Source: Cyanophora paradoxa
Lineage: Eukaryota > Glaucocystophyceae > Cyanophorales > Cyanophoraceae
Length of the DNA stretch: 64,000 nt
Direction of reading: 5' to 3'
NCBI GenBank assembly: GCA_004431415.1
Contig: QPMI01000408.1
Location: 930,001-994,000, forward strand
Made by a program: the position numbers and the translations under genes. Below, piece by piece: positions 11,604 to 23,568 of this stretch. Each line of letters opens with the position of its first letter. Positions within the stretch are counted from its first letter, which is position 1. Below the pieces are notes generated by a model. The model saw nothing but the letters and a program-made list of their open reading frames with translations, did not search any database and was not told where the DNA came from.

Positions 11604-12332
11604 TGCCCGGCCGCGTACCCCGTGCGCCCCCGCGCCCCTTCCCCGCCCGCCGCCCGCCGCCCGCGCCGCCTTACGCGCGCCCGCGCAGGCCGCGCCCGCG
11701 CATCGACTCGCGGGCTTCGCTCTCCCGCCGCCGCCTCGAGGTGCTCGCGCTGGGCCCCGCCCCCGCCGAGGCCGACGGGGCGGCGGGGGCGCAGCCGGTG
11801 AAGCTGGAGGCGCTGCGGGCCCTCCTGGAGGAGCGCGCCGCGGAGAAGGTGGCCCGCCCCCGCCGCCCCCGCCGCGCCACCGGGCGCGGCCCCTGCGGCC
11901 CCGCGAGCTCGGAGCTCCCGCCGTGACGGCGGGGCCCGCCCCGCGGCCGGCGCCGCTCAATTTTGGCCGGAGACCTTTGCCCTGGCCGCGGGCCGCAGGG
12001 GGACGTGCCGACGTAGTACTAGTACTAGTCTCTTTGGCTACTCTTGCTAGGCCCCCCGTGCCACGCTGCCTCACACGGATTTGCTGGGGGCTATTTGTGC
12101 TGCCTGCTGGGATGCTGGACCGCTGGGATTGCTGCCTGCTGGGATGCTGGAAGGCGCCTGGGCCAGTCCAGGATTGCTGCATATGGACGGATGCAGCAGG
12201 CGGTAGCAAGGGCTGCGTATAATTATATATAACACAATATTTTTCAGAACTGGCTATAATTGATTTCAGTTGATATTATATATATATAAGAAATAGATCG
12301 ACAGATAAGGGTGAAATTATTATACGATAAAA
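11604..12332. other. Right unique spacer, possible captured coding scrap
   Basis: This part has no counterpart in the left arm. On the plus strand about 11600-11926 encodes an Arg/Pro/Ala-rich stretch containing KLEALRALLEERAAEKVARP. That piece looks more like a helical protein segment than minisatellite noise, but it has no recognisable family or clear start. 12050-12200 has short repeats of tgctgggatgctgga-type words, and 12220-12330 is AT-rich. I call no gene. Confidence 0.35.
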
Positions 12333-12737
12333 CACAACTGATCGACTGATTCTGCGCCAGAATCGGTCGACCGAATCAGTCGAATTTTATCGACTGATTC
12401 TGCGCCAGAATCGGTCGACAAAATCAGTCGATCGACAGAATCAGTCGATCGACTGATTCTGCGACAGAATCGGTCGACCGAATCAGTCGAATTTTATCGA
12501 CTGATTCTGCGCCAGAATCGGTCGACAAAATCAGTCGATCGACAGAATCAGTCGATCGACTGATTTTGCGCCAGAATCGGTCGACCGAATCAGTCGAATT
12601 TTATCGACTGATTCTGCGCCAGAATCGGTCGACAAAATCAGTCGATCGACAGAATCAGTCGATCGACTGATTTTGGGCCAGAATCGGTCGACCGAATCAG
12701 TCGAATTTTATCGACTGATTCTGTCGCAGATTCTGTC
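12333..12737. repeat. Right subterminal 107-bp repeats
   Basis: Four copies of the same 107-bp unit as on the left; ttttat recurs at 12385, 12492, 12599 and 12706. Because each unit is quasi-palindromic, orientation relative to the left array is hard to define by eye. Confidence 0.9.
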
Positions 12738-12741
12738 GAAG

Positions 12742-12771
12742 GTATTGCAATACTCCAAAAGTGCAGATATA
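12742..12771 (-). repeat. Right terminal inverted repeat (30 bp)
   Basis: Perfect inverted match to 1624-1653, followed directly by the second tacctg. Confidence 0.9.
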
Positions 12772-12777
12772 TACCTG
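12772..12777. other. Right target-site duplication (tacctg)
   Basis: Second copy of tacctg, adjoining the right terminal repeat. Confidence 0.85.
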
Positions 12778-12983
12778 TGGCCAAACGATTCCGCGGCCGC
12801 AGTTCCACGAGGGAGCCGCAAGCGGATCCGGTCGAATGCCCAGGGGGGGTGAACCAGTGTACGGGTACACGTTCCCGCAATTCACCTGCAGGCACAGTTG
12901 CATACGCGACAGCCAGGGGTGCAGAACCATTGAAACTGTTCAGCACCAGCGTCCTATCGACAGAACACCGCAACCTTATACTC

Positions 12984-13195
12984 GACGGATCCGACGTGCT
13001 GAACTGTTCAGCACGGGGGGGGTGGAACAGCGTACGGGTACACGTTACGACTCCCGTCCCTCGCATACGAACGCAAAAGCCAGGCGTCCCGCCAGCAAAA
13101 GCACAGATCCACTACAAGCGTGCGACGCCTGCATAGAGCGCTGCAACACAAGCCCTTCCGCACGTGCATCCGCATGCGATGCAGTCGGGGTCCGC
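12984..13195 (+). repeat. Dispersed repeat with perfect hairpin, copy A
   Basis: About 210 bp that reappears at 25645-25860. It contains a 19-bp palindrome (gtgctgaactgttcagcac, 12996-13014) followed by a run of 8 G, then gtacgggtacacgtt and a conserved tail ending near ccttccgc. Stem-loop plus G-run suggests a terminal structure of a small mobile element, but no boundaries are clear. Confidence 0.8.
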
Positions 13196-13462
13196 CCCCA
13201 AAGATGCACCGTCCGGTACGCCATCACTACGCCATACACGTGTACTATCCACGTGCACGCTCTGAACTGCCCCCGCGTAGCGTGTGGCGCGCGCGGCCTT
13301 GAGGAGCAACAGGGGGTGGCTTGCGGACCACCGCCCTCGAGACTGAGACCCATCACCCGGAAGTGCGTGATTCTCACTCTCATTCTTATTGTGACTATAG
13401 TCTCTGCATCCCGGCCCAGGATCTGCAGTATGCGCCCCTAACTCTGCACCACCAGCACGAGA
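13196..13462. other. Flank between dispersed repeat and LINE
   Basis: No exon-like frame recognised. Before the LINE inserted, this DNA was continuous with the sequence now starting at 23968. Confidence 0.5.
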
Positions 13463-13481
13463 ACAGCAGCCAGTTAGCCAG
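13463..13481. other. LINE target-site duplication, 3'-end side
   Basis: acagcagccagttagccag is identical to 23949-23967. It abuts eight T residues (13482-13489), which are the poly(A) end of the minus-strand element. Confidence 0.9.
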
Positions 13482-13706
13482 TTTTTTTTGCAAAAGTGGA
13501 CGTCGCATTGATACACCACGGCACATGTATCAATGTTCTACGTGACGTGCCCTTCCGACCGGTCATCTATCTAGCCGAGGGTGCTAGCTAGGTGCCGGCC
13601 ATGGGTCGCTCAATATGGGAGGTTCGCCTGAGTGGGGGAGCCATGGTTTTCGGTGATAGCCGTAACCAGACCCACGCGCCCACCCCTTGATCAACTCCTC
13701 CATCCC

Positions 13707-16700
13707 TCATGAGCCCTGGAAGTGAAATGTCTCGCAGTCCGCCGCCCTCCCTTGCCGCCGCTCCGCCACGCCTCCTCCTCCCCACTCCGCCTCCTCCCTC
13801 CTCCTCACCTGCGCCCCAGGACCCCGATTAATCGGTGTCCCGTTTTGTCGAGGTGAAGAAGGTGGTAGGAGGAAGATATGAGGAAGGAGAGGGAGTGGGC
13901 GGAGGCAGCAGCTTGGGGCGGGCAGCGGATGCGGGGCAAGGCAGGGAGAGGTGCCGGGACAGCAGTGTGGAGTGAGCGTGGGCATTGGCAGGCGGCGCAG
14001 AGAGCTGGGAGTGCGGAGACGAGGCGGGCCGCGAGGGGTCGGGAGGGGTCGACCGGGTGAGAGGGGGGGGCCGAGGCCAGGGGGGTGGCCGAAGCCATGG
14101 GGTTGGCCGAAGCCAGGGGGGTGGCCGAAGCCGATGGGGTGGCCGAAGCCAAAGGGGGGGCCGAGGCCATTGGGGGGGCCGAAGCCATAGGGGTGGCCGG
14201 AGCCAGCGGGGGGTCTGGCACTTGAGGGCCGGTTGGGGCCGGGGGGGAGACCGTAGGGGGCTGAGGGGCAGCGTCTTGCGAGGTCCCGAGCGGGGGGGAC
14301 AGCTGAAGCAAGGGGGGGGAGGGGGAGTTGGCTGCTTGCAGCGTCGTAAGTGGTTTGTACACTCCGGGTGCAAAGAGGGACGTGATTGTGGGTTGCCCCG
14401 TAGGTATCGGCACCGTTCGCGCTTTTTTGGTCATGCGCCTGGGAGTCTTGCGGCCGGTTGCCTTTCTTTTCGCCGTAGGTACGGGCGGGGCGGGTGTAGA
14501 GGCGGGAGGGGAGGGGTCGCGGGGCGCGGGCATTTGGGTGCCGGGGCGGAGGGGGTATCGGCTGTCCGTTTACGTGAGGCAGGCGACGGGCGTGTTCGTT
14601 TCGGGGGAGGGGCCAGGCGGGGCCCCGGAGCGGGGCGTTTGGAAGGTTGGGTAGTGTTCGTAGGACCCGCGGGCGAAGCGGGCAGGATGCCAGTGTCGGA
14701 GTTCTCGTGTGACTGTCGTGCTGGGGGTACCGCAGGTAGGGAGGCAGGGCAGGAGGTGATCTCAGGGCGGGCGGGGCATTTTCCCCGTCTGGCGTCGGAG
14801 TGGGCCTGGAGGGCAGATGCAGAGGCGAACCGAGTGCCGCAGGTGCAGGAGAAGTCAGACGTCCCGGCGGCGGGTCCTGCATCGGGCAGCTGGGGGAGGG
14901 GGGGCCTGGGTGAGGGGGCGACGGGGAGTCGTGCAATTGCTTGGCGGAAGTTTTCCAAGAGAATCCATGGTTGGCCTTCCGAGCCCAATTCGCAGCAGAA
15001 GTCGGTGATGGAGATGGTATCATGGAGGGAGGGGGCGGGGGGAGGGCGGGGGGGAGGGGGGGGACTGGGCGGCTGCACTAGAGGCGAGCGGGAGGGTTTG
15101 GAGTCTGCATGTTTGCGGTACCGACGTTTGGTTCTGTCATTGATGCCGTGTCGGAGCTCCCAGGCGTGGTTGCGGGCGCAGCGGTCTCTCCAGATCGCAC
15201 GGAGGTGTTGGTCGAGGAGCAGCGCTAGGTCTTTTTGGATTGACATTGTGGTGGTTTTGTTGATGCCCAGAGCTGTGCAGAGGGCGGGCAATCCTGCCGG
15301 GGTACCGAGGCGCAGGAGGGCAGGGGCGGGGAAGGGGAGCATGTCAGCCAGGGCCGGGCTAAGCTTTGTCCATAGGGTATCGGTGAGACCTGGGGGGCGG
15401 AAAAGGGCCGGATTTTCGGTGGGGAGAGGAGGGCGGATTGGAGGGAGAGGCGGGGTCAGGAGAACGAGGCGGAGGAAGGGGAAGAGTTGAAAGATGGTAT
15501 CGTCGTGTCCTAGTGTTTGGGCGAGTGGCGGAGAACCCGGGTACGGAGGAAGGTCACGAGTGCGTCCTGGAAAGCTTGGAGAAGGAGGCGAGCGGCGGGG
15601 CAAGTAAATATGTGGACGAAGTCTTCGGGGGGGTGGGTTGTGGGGTCGGGCGGTCTGGGGTCTGCGGCCGCCGGTGGGGAAGAGGGCGAGGGGGAGCCCG
15701 GGGGGGTGCATGTGGCAGGGGGCGGGGAGGGGGAGGGTGGGGAAGCAGCATCTTCGGGGATGGGGGCAGGGGTGGGAGGGAGGTGACAGAAGGGGCAGTG
15801 GGCGGTGCCGTCGGGGAAGAGAGGGCCGTAGAGGTCGGGGTCGTGGAGAAGGCGGATGGTGAGGGAGGGAAGGCTTCCAAGCATGCATTGGAATCTGACT
15901 TTGCGGAGGTGGTCGCCTGTGGGGGTGCGGCGGTCCGGTGGCTTGTCGGACACTAGGGAGAGGGCTGGAGCAAGGGTAACATGGGGGTTGCTGAGGACGG
16001 CCCCCGCGTTGCGAAGCTGGCGCCAGTCGAGGTATTGGGAGAGGGAGGCTTCGGCTAGGAAGTGAGAGCGGGGGTCCCCCTCGACGCGGTACGCATGGAG
16101 TCTGCCTCGGTAGGGCTCGGCCCGGGGACTGGGCCGTGGGATAGTGGGGGCGGGAGGCCAACACGGATGAGGAAGCATTTGAAACTGTGGGGAATGAAAA
16201 GAAGGGCGGAGAGGGGGCGTCGGGGGCTGTTTTAGCAAGCTTGTCAACGGCGTCATTGTGGCGGTTGTCAGGGTGTAGGCTGGGTTCGGGATACGATTCT
16301 TAGCCGGGGTGCGGGCCGCCTCTTTCTGTGCGGCTGTTTTGGATGTTTTGGCGGACCGTGGTTGCGGCAGGGTGGCTTCACGGTGAGCGGCTTCAGTTAG
16401 GATGGACGCCGCTTCGAGTGGGGTAACGTGGGACGGCCGGAAGAGACGGCGCGCTGTGGCGGAGGCTTCGTTGCGAGCCAGGTCGGCGAGCTGAGAGGCG
16501 AGTTCTTGGGCGTAGCGGGCGCCGGGAGGGAGGGGGTGGCGGGCCCTTCGGGGCGGGGCGGGGGAGACTCAAGCACAGTTGGGAGCGCGGGAGGGCTGGA
16601 TGGTTGGGGAGGATGGTGGGGAGTCGAGGGTAGGGAGGGTGCCGCCGGTGGAGACTGGGGGCGGCGCGGCGGATGGGTACGCCCGGGAAGGTCGGCGGGG

Positions 16701-18531
16701 GCCGGAGGGCCGGGAGGGTTGGGCTGCAGCATAGGGGGTCAAGGGTGACGGACCCGTAGCAGAGGCTGAGGGCAATATATTCACGGTATCTGCGGAGCGC
16801 TGCAGCGTCGGCCTGAATGTAGGCTGGGGGCGGGGCAGGTCCGACGGGTAAGTGCTGAGGAGCGACTGAGTAGGTCAGCTGTGAGGAGGAGGAGTGGACC
16901 GCAGGCCGTGCTGTTTGGGGGCTGGAGAACGGAGAGGGATGTCTCCGGGCGTAGATAGGTCCATCTGCAGAAGGGAGTGGGGGGGAGGGGAGATCCAGAG
17001 TCGCGCTGACTCCAAGTGGCCGCCAAGTCTTGTGCAAAGGAGACAAGGTGGTCAGGGACGTCGAGGGAGCCATTGTAGAAGTAGAATGAGCGCGTCTGTG
17101 GAAATAGAGCAAGTAGGTGCCAGTGTCCCGGAGGTCTGCTGGAGGAAGGGGTCAGCGAGGGGGCTGGTCGGGTTTGTTGAATTGGGCAATAGGTGAGGAT
17201 GGGGACGAGAACGAGGCGGGCATCGAGGAGTCGTCCGTGGGGATGTATCGGTGTAGGGGAGGAGGGCAGAACCCGAGAGTCGAAGTGGGAGGCTGCGCTA
17301 GCAGGGTAGGAGCTGGACGATAGGAAGTGAGCAGGGTGGGGCGAGGCCAGGGCGGCTTCACGGGAAGAGAGCAGGTCAAAAAAGGCTTCCACGAGGGGAG
17401 GCTGAGGGGGCATTCGGACGGAGGTGTAAAAGGTCGCCTCGTCGAATGAGTGAGTAACAGTGAGGGTCGGCTCGGGGGCGGGTGGGAGGGGGGCTTCGAC
17501 GCGAGGTTTGCTCCGCGCAATAATCATTGTCTGCGAAGCGGAAGGCATTCCCAGCCAGCTTTTCTCCGCCAGCGTCAGCGGGCGAGGGAGGGGAATTCAG
17601 TCGGGTGGACGGGGTTCGGCCTGGGGAGGCAAGCGCAGCTGGTGGGCCGCGGGCGACGGAGGGCGTGGGATTGAGGAGTGGGCGTGGGAGGGGTGGAGGA
17701 TGCGGGAAGGGGGAGGGGAGTTGGGGACGGGGGGTGTAAGGGGCGAGGGGGAAGGGGGGGGACGGAAGGGAGGGGGGGTGGGGTCTCGTTTGCGTCGGAC
17801 CCGGCGGCGGGCTTTTGCTGCCGTGTGCTGGGAGGGGCGGGAGCTGGTGCGTGGGGTCGTGCGCTGCCGTTTTGTTGTGAAAGCCGGGCCGTTGGCCTGG
17901 ATTGTCCCCAGGAGGACCTCAGGGTCCCGGAGGAGGAGAGCGGCCGCCCAGCGTTCCCGGTAGATGGGGGCGTGGAAGGGGATGGGGCGGCCCCGTCCTT
18001 TGCCGTACAGGTGGACTTCCTCGCCGCGGCCAATGAACTCAGCGGCGGTCATGACGAAGAGAGCGTCTTCACCCGTGTGGACGTGTTTCCAAGCTTGCGT
18101 GGGGAAGGTGCTGGTGTCGTATTTCCAGGCCGAGCGTGGAGAGGGGTCGCCAGGGCGGAGGGTCGCCGTCCACCATTTGAGGACCAGTCTTTAAGAAGGA
18201 CCGTGACGTCGGAGGCGGGTTTGCGGGTGACGTCCAGGATGCGGATTTCGCGGAGGCGGGCTGAGATGATTGCTAGTCGCCAGGGTCGGGACCCAGAGGT
18301 GGTAGGGGAAGGAGAATATAGTCGTACTCCGTTGGGGAGAAGGGGTGCGGGACGTAGGATCGGTCCGTTAGCGGCCGGCCTGCGCGGGTCTTGAGCGAGA
18401 GGGTGGAGGGGGCTGTGCCCATGAGGATTGAGGTTGCGTGGGAGGACGAAAGAAAGAGGCACTTGGGGTGGTGGGGGCGTGCAGCCGGAAGGAGACTTGC
18501 CGGTTCTGAAGAAGTCTGAAGAAAGCGTCAA
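13707..18531 (-). pseudogene. LINE ORF2 C-terminal region, frame-broken
   Basis: Overlapping minus-strand frames carry the C-terminal part of the LINE polyprotein. About 15510-16256 encodes a segment with CPFC, then an acidic stretch and HIFTCPAARLLLQAF, the zinc-knuckle tail common downstream of LINE RNase H domains. About 15150-15250 encodes HLRAIWRDRCARNHAWELR. About 14780-14850 encodes CTCGTRF followed by ALQAHSDARRGKCP, a C2H2-like finger. Pro/Ser-rich linkers lie between. Frame shifts at several points indicate decay or assembly indels. Confidence 0.6.
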
Positions 18532-18934
18532 TGGTTCTGCAGGTATGGGTTGTTCGAGGAGAAGGGGTGTGGCCAGGTGGCCCCAGACCGGGGGTTGGGT
18601 CGATGAGGGAGAGAGGAGCCGCTCTAAGGGCGGCCAGGCGAGATTTTATGCCATCAAGGAGGGGAAGTACTCGGCGGTCATACCGGGGGCCGTCAGGATC
18701 GATGGCAGCCGAGTAGGGAATGGCTCGGCGGCCATATCGTTCGAACAGTATGGGGAGGGCGCCGGTTTGGTCGCGGAGTGGAAAGTGGGTGGGGGCCGGG
18801 CGGGGCGGGGTGGGGTGGCAGTGCGGGCAGGATAGGGCAGGTCCCCGTGCCCATTGTTCTGCGATCAGGGAGGAAATGGGGAGTCCCACATGCCAGGATC
18901 ACAGCGGTGGTACGCGATCGGAGGGGCACCAGCC

Positions 18935-21259
18935 TCAGCTTGGGAGGTGGGGCAAGCGTGAGATCTTCGTCCAATACCAGGCGGGGAGAGGCGTGTCGCG
19001 GTCGGCGGGGACAGCCGGTTTGCAGAGGGAAGTTTGATAGAAAGTCCAGCTGGGGCCGGGGGCCCGAGGGTGGGCTAAGTGGTGGTCGAGGGCGAGCTTC
19101 CTTGTAGGCCCGGGGTCGGGGTATTCGGCGTCGGGGGGGTCCTCGGGGAGTGGTTGAAGGAAGATTGGGTTGGGAGGGGAGTAACATTGGAAGGAGATGT
19201 TGCGAGTGATGTTTTTGCGTCCGAAGGCTTCTAGGAAGGCTGAGTAGGCGCGGAGGATGTCGCAGTCCGAAGTGATGGTGAGATGTTCGTCGGAGGGGAG
19301 GAGAGCGTGGTTTTTGGGGATGCGGATGCAGCGGTTCCAGATGAGAGTTTCCTCCGCTGCGAATGCCCGTTCGAGTCTGGCCGACGCGAGGGGGACGAGG
19401 TCTAGGATCAGGTGGGTGTTGGTAGTGTCAGAGGCGTCGACATATTCGGCTAGGTCCGCCTGGCAGCGGAGGAAGTTGTAGTCGGCCGGGCTATCTGCTA
19501 GAATATATGTGCGAAGATGCCGGCGAGGCGGAAAGAGGGACGAGAATAGCGACGGGGGGAGGGGCGGGGAGGAGTCGTCCGAAAAAAGGAGTCGGGCGTC
19601 GGGGATGTCCATTCCACCAATATAATGATAAGGGGCCGAGGCAGGGAACGTCTGCGGGGCAGTAGGTGGGGGGCAGCTGGTCCGCTGAGGGGACGCGGGT
19701 CGGCGGGGGGAGGAGGGGACCGGGCGTCGGGTCGCCTGTGGGGTTGTAGCCGTTGCGGTTGGCCGCGGAATGGTCTTTGGTTGGTGAGAGGGGACCCATT
19801 GGAGCGTGATTTGGAAGTTTGGGTCTTGAGCGATACGAATGGCGTATTGCGTGCGAGCGTTGAGGAGAAGGGCCCTGTCTTCTCGGCGGAGCAGGGTGCG
19901 GAAATTGATAGGGTGGGAGAAAGAGGAGGGGTCTCGGAAGGCGAAGGCTGTCAGGGCCCGGATAGTGTTTTGGCTGTCCGTGATAATTTTCCCACCCGTG
20001 GGCCCAAAGTACGTGAATGCTGCGGAGATCGCGCCTGCTAGCTCTCCCAGGTTCACGTTGTGTTGGACACCGGGGAGGCGGTGGGCGAACTCGATGTGGT
20101 TAGGTAGGTCGGGATTATTTTCGAGGGGTGCAAGGCCGGCGTAGGTGGTTCGGACTGATGCGGAGCCCTGTTTTTGTGTGCTGGCGTCCGTGTATATTAC
20201 CCGGGGAGTAGGGTCGGGGGGACGAGGTGGGGAGTTTAGGGCACGGAGCGTGGGGCAGAGCTCAGCGAAGAGGGCTCGGGAGGTGGCGAAGAGGAAGTCG
20301 AGCCCGGCCGAGGAATCATAGAATTCGCGGTCGGCTTGTGAGGGAGGGGTCCTCGGGCGTGGGCGTCGCTCGAGGGCGACATTGGTGGCCTGGGCTTCCG
20401 CGCGGAAGGAGTCCCACCAGTCAGTTTCCCGGAGCCAGAGGTCGATGAAACCAATATGTGTGATTTCGCGGGGGAGGTTGGGAGGGGGGAGTTCGGGGTC
20501 ATATTGGGCGGAGGGGGTTTCTGAGGAGGGGTCGAGGCGGGCTTTTTTAGCTGCTCTTGTGGGTTGAGCGCGGGTGGGCTGTTGTCCTCTGAAGCGGGAG
20601 CATGGGAAGGCGGGGGCGGAGTCGGGCAGCTGCCGGGAGCGGGTGGGAGCCGGCCTATTTAGGTTGGAGAGGCTCGGAGACCAGCCCTTCGATTCGCACG
20701 AGGAGCCCGCTGGAATTCGGCGAACGTGGGATGCGTACTCGACCCAGCAGCAGGCCGTTGTGGAGAGGCCCAGCTCGCGATGGAGCTGTTCGGAGCCGCA
20801 ATATTTTGGGTGGGGGCAGAATTGGAATTCGAGTCTGCGTTCACGCCAGGCAGGGTCGAGTTCAAGAGCCGATAGGCCGGGGTCGCGTGTGGAAAGTCCA
20901 TCGTATGGGGTGAGGCAGTAATGGACGAGTTCCACCCCATAATTATACTCTGAGTCTCGGGGGCAGTTAGGGTCCGCGTCGGGGTCCTCGGGAGCCAGTT
21001 CGTCCGGGTTTTCGTCCGGGAGAGGGGGTTTCCCGACGACGCGACCAACTAGGCCTTGGGACGTCCAGACAAAGTCACCAATTTTGAGTCCCGCAAGGAC
21101 GGCGTCGGCTTGGAGAGAGCGACGGATGTCTGGGATAGAGGGCGGCGGGGCATGGGGTATCGGGGAGGAAGGGGGACTGGATGGAAGGGCGGGGAAGAGA
21201 GAGTTCTTCGCGGACCGCGTCCCACCAGGAGGGGGCACGTTTGTAGTATGCCGGGACAC
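18935..21259 (-). pseudogene. LINE RNase H region
   Basis: A 774-codon open block of the LINE, read on the minus strand and downstream of the reverse transcriptase. The RNase H catalytic set is visible: Asp in IYTDAS (20180-20197), Glu in LGELAG (20033-20050), Asp in ITDSQNT (about 19970-19984) and His in WVPSHQ (about 19791-19805). The domain is expected to remove RNA from the cDNA hybrid during target-primed reverse transcription. The block is intact internally, but the frames on both sides do not join without shifts. Confidence 0.8.
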
Positions 21260-21910
21260 GACCGTGACTCCAGAGGAGGGACCAATCAGCTAGTGAGCCG
21301 TCGGAGGACGTAATGTCACGGATGGTGAGGAGGCCGCAGCGATAGAGGCGCTGGCCGGCTCGTTGGAGGGTGAGGGGCGTCAATTGTGATGATATAATGT
21401 ATTCTCGTCGAAGGTGGACCGTCGGGAGGGAGGCCGTGCGTCCAGGAATCGCATGTTGTGAGGATGTGGTGGAGGTGGAAGTCAGGTCTGCCGTGATGGC
21501 GAGCGTAATATTTTTCTGTAGTGTAAGGGGCCCCGAAGGAAGGTTCGGATATTCATGTGGGAGGAGAGGGAGCCCGTACCGGGCCTGGGTGTCGAGGACG
21601 CGTTGTCGGTATATTTGGCCGTAGAGTGATGATGTGTGGGAGGCGAGTTCCTGGCGGAGGCGCTCGTCGACGCACTGCTGTTGGCGTTGGATGACTGCTA
21701 TTGAGGGAAGGCGATAGATGGAGGAGAATGCAGCCGTGGAGACGGACTGGGCTAGGTTGGCAGTGTGTTTGGCCGCGGTGAGCCAAACAGCGTCGAGGGA
21801 CTGGCATTGGGATGGCGTTAGGGTCATGATGCGGAGGGGGTATGACAGTTTAGGGAAGAGAACCCGGTGTAATATCACTTGGAATTCGTGAACGGTAATC
21901 TTTTTCGTGG

Positions 21911-23568
21911 CTAGGATCGAGATTGCAGATTGGAGCTGGGATTTGAGTAGGCGGACTTGGTGGGTCCAGGACAGGTTCGCAGTAAACTGGACGCCGAGGA
22001 CGCGGAAGGGCGTTGTGGGGGAGAGGATGTGGCCAACCTCAGCTCTGGAATCGCCAACTCCGACATAGTATTTGCTCTTGACCGGCTCTTCGGATCGGGG
22101 GGGTTTCCAGTGAAAAATTTCCGTCTTTTGGCGTTCAAGTTCATGCCATGGATATGTAGAAATTCGGACAGCCAGTCAAGCATATGTTGGAGGCCCTGAG
22201 CCGAGCTGGCAAGCATGGTGGTGTCGTCGGCGTATGCAAGCACAGAGACTGTGGGGCAGGGACCGGCGGGGAAGTAGAGGGGTTCGCCAGGGCATGGTGG
22301 GCGGGGGGAAAGGGGGCGGGTCGGATCAGATCGGTGCGGCCCAAGCTGGTAGCCGAAATTGGACTGAGTCGCTCGTTCTTCAATGGCGGTGAGAGCGGCG
22401 TCGAAGAAAATGCGCCAGTGGAGGGGGCTTCGATGCCACCTTGGGGAGGCCACAGGGACTTGAAAATATTCAGTGCGGCCGTGGGGGGTAAGGATGCACG
22501 CCGTGCGGTGTTGAGCTGCTTTTTTGTGGAGGGCTATATATCGTTTCCCTTCAGGATGGAGGTGGAGTTGGATACGGTTAAGGCTGAGCTCTTGCTATGC
22601 CAGGAGACACTGTCGTAGGCGCTGGCGATATCCCCAGGCCGCCAAAGATTGGCTTTTTGAACTGGTGCGCGTCCTCGAGGGAGGATCGGAGGGCGTAGAG
22701 GACAGGGTCGGTAGATTCGCGGCGACAGAAACCATAATTACGGCGCGTAGAATGTTATGTGTATCAATGCGGTCTTCCATGCGGTGGGTCAGGAGGCCCG
22801 TGACCAGCTTCCAGGTGACTTCTTGAAGGGTGATGGGCGGAGATCGGCGAGATCTGCTGAATTATCTCGTTTCGGGATAGCGTAGACTTGGCCGCGAAGT
22901 GCGTGGTCGGGCACGTGGCCGAGAAGAGTGGATTGAACTAGAGCTCGGATGGCGTCGCGCGAGGTGGTCCAGTGGGCCGCGGACTCGAAGCTGTTTATCT
23001 CGTCTGTAGAGTGTGAGGCGGCCAAGGTCTGGCGTTCCGTCTTGGAGAGGCGGAGGGGGGACCAGAGCATTTTAAGCATTCCGTTCGTGAGGCCGGAGGG
23101 ACCGCCAGCGCCATTGGACAGGGACGAGATGAGGCGGTCGAGTTCGGGGTCCTCTGGCATGGCCATTAGCCCGTCCCAGACGGCGGGGGCGAAGTGGGTA
23201 AGGGGTCGGTACTGGCGTTTCCAGAATCTGCCCAACCAGGCGCCGTTTTCAATGACTTCGAATTTCGTAGCTATGGCATCCAGGTTTGGGGCGGCCTTGC
23301 GGAGTCGCCAGAAATTTTTGAAGTGATCCAGATGTGCGCGTTTAATTTCAGTGGGATCAGTGAGCACTTCGGGGAGTCCCGCTGCCGTGCGGGTAAGATA
23401 CAGGCGAGGGGCTGATCGGAAGCGGGAGAGAAGGAGTTGAATAGCCCGACCCATGCTTCGACAGTGGGACAGGAGGTGGCGGCGGGTGTCAATATTGCGA
23501 GCGATGTCGGCTTCGGTGTATGCGCGGCGATGATTGTCCAGGGCGGCCCGCGCCTGTAAATGCCACAT
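21911..23568 (-). pseudogene. LINE reverse transcriptase region, frameshifted
   Basis: Two main minus-strand frames. 22789-23568 holds the N-terminal linker and RT fingers, including VYAIPKRDNSADLADLRP. 21911-22453 holds the palm with LHWRIFFDAAL and the catalytic YADD at 22223-22234. Between them about 22560-22620 encodes SAYDSVSWHSK in another frame, the aspartate-bearing RT motif. At least two frameshifts therefore separate motifs that should be collinear. Enzyme role: cDNA synthesis primed at the nicked target. Inactive as it stands. Confidence 0.85.

Larger units (their letters stand above)
1624..12771. mobile_element. Giant foldback-like DNA transposon, non-autonomous
   Basis: The element spans 11,148 bp. 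It is bounded by identical 30-bp inverted ends (1624-1653 and 12742-12771, starting tatatctgcacttttgg) and a 6-bp direct duplication, tacctg, at 1618-1623 and 12772-12777. From outside inward it has 107-bp subterminal repeats on both sides, a unique spacer on each side, long inverted arms (about 2625-6062 against 8776-11603) and a central tandem array (6063-8768). The arms would pair into a kilobase-scale hairpin. No transposase motif was seen, so it is probably mobilised in trans. A 6-bp duplication fits Polintons or Dada-like elements, but their hallmark genes are absent, so I do not assign a superfamily. Large frames in the arms on both strands come from GC repeats. Confidence 0.85.

Noticed and set aside
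10740-12222. Long overlapping frames of about 490 and 325 codons near the right arm's outer edge
   Set aside because: They cross the arm/spacer boundary and overlap each other on opposite strands. The matching left-arm frames differ, and no domain is visible.
13985-15490. About 500-codon plus-strand frame
   Set aside because: Antisense shadow of the LINE C-terminal region, rich in Gly and Arg because the sense strand encodes Pro/Ser/Ala.
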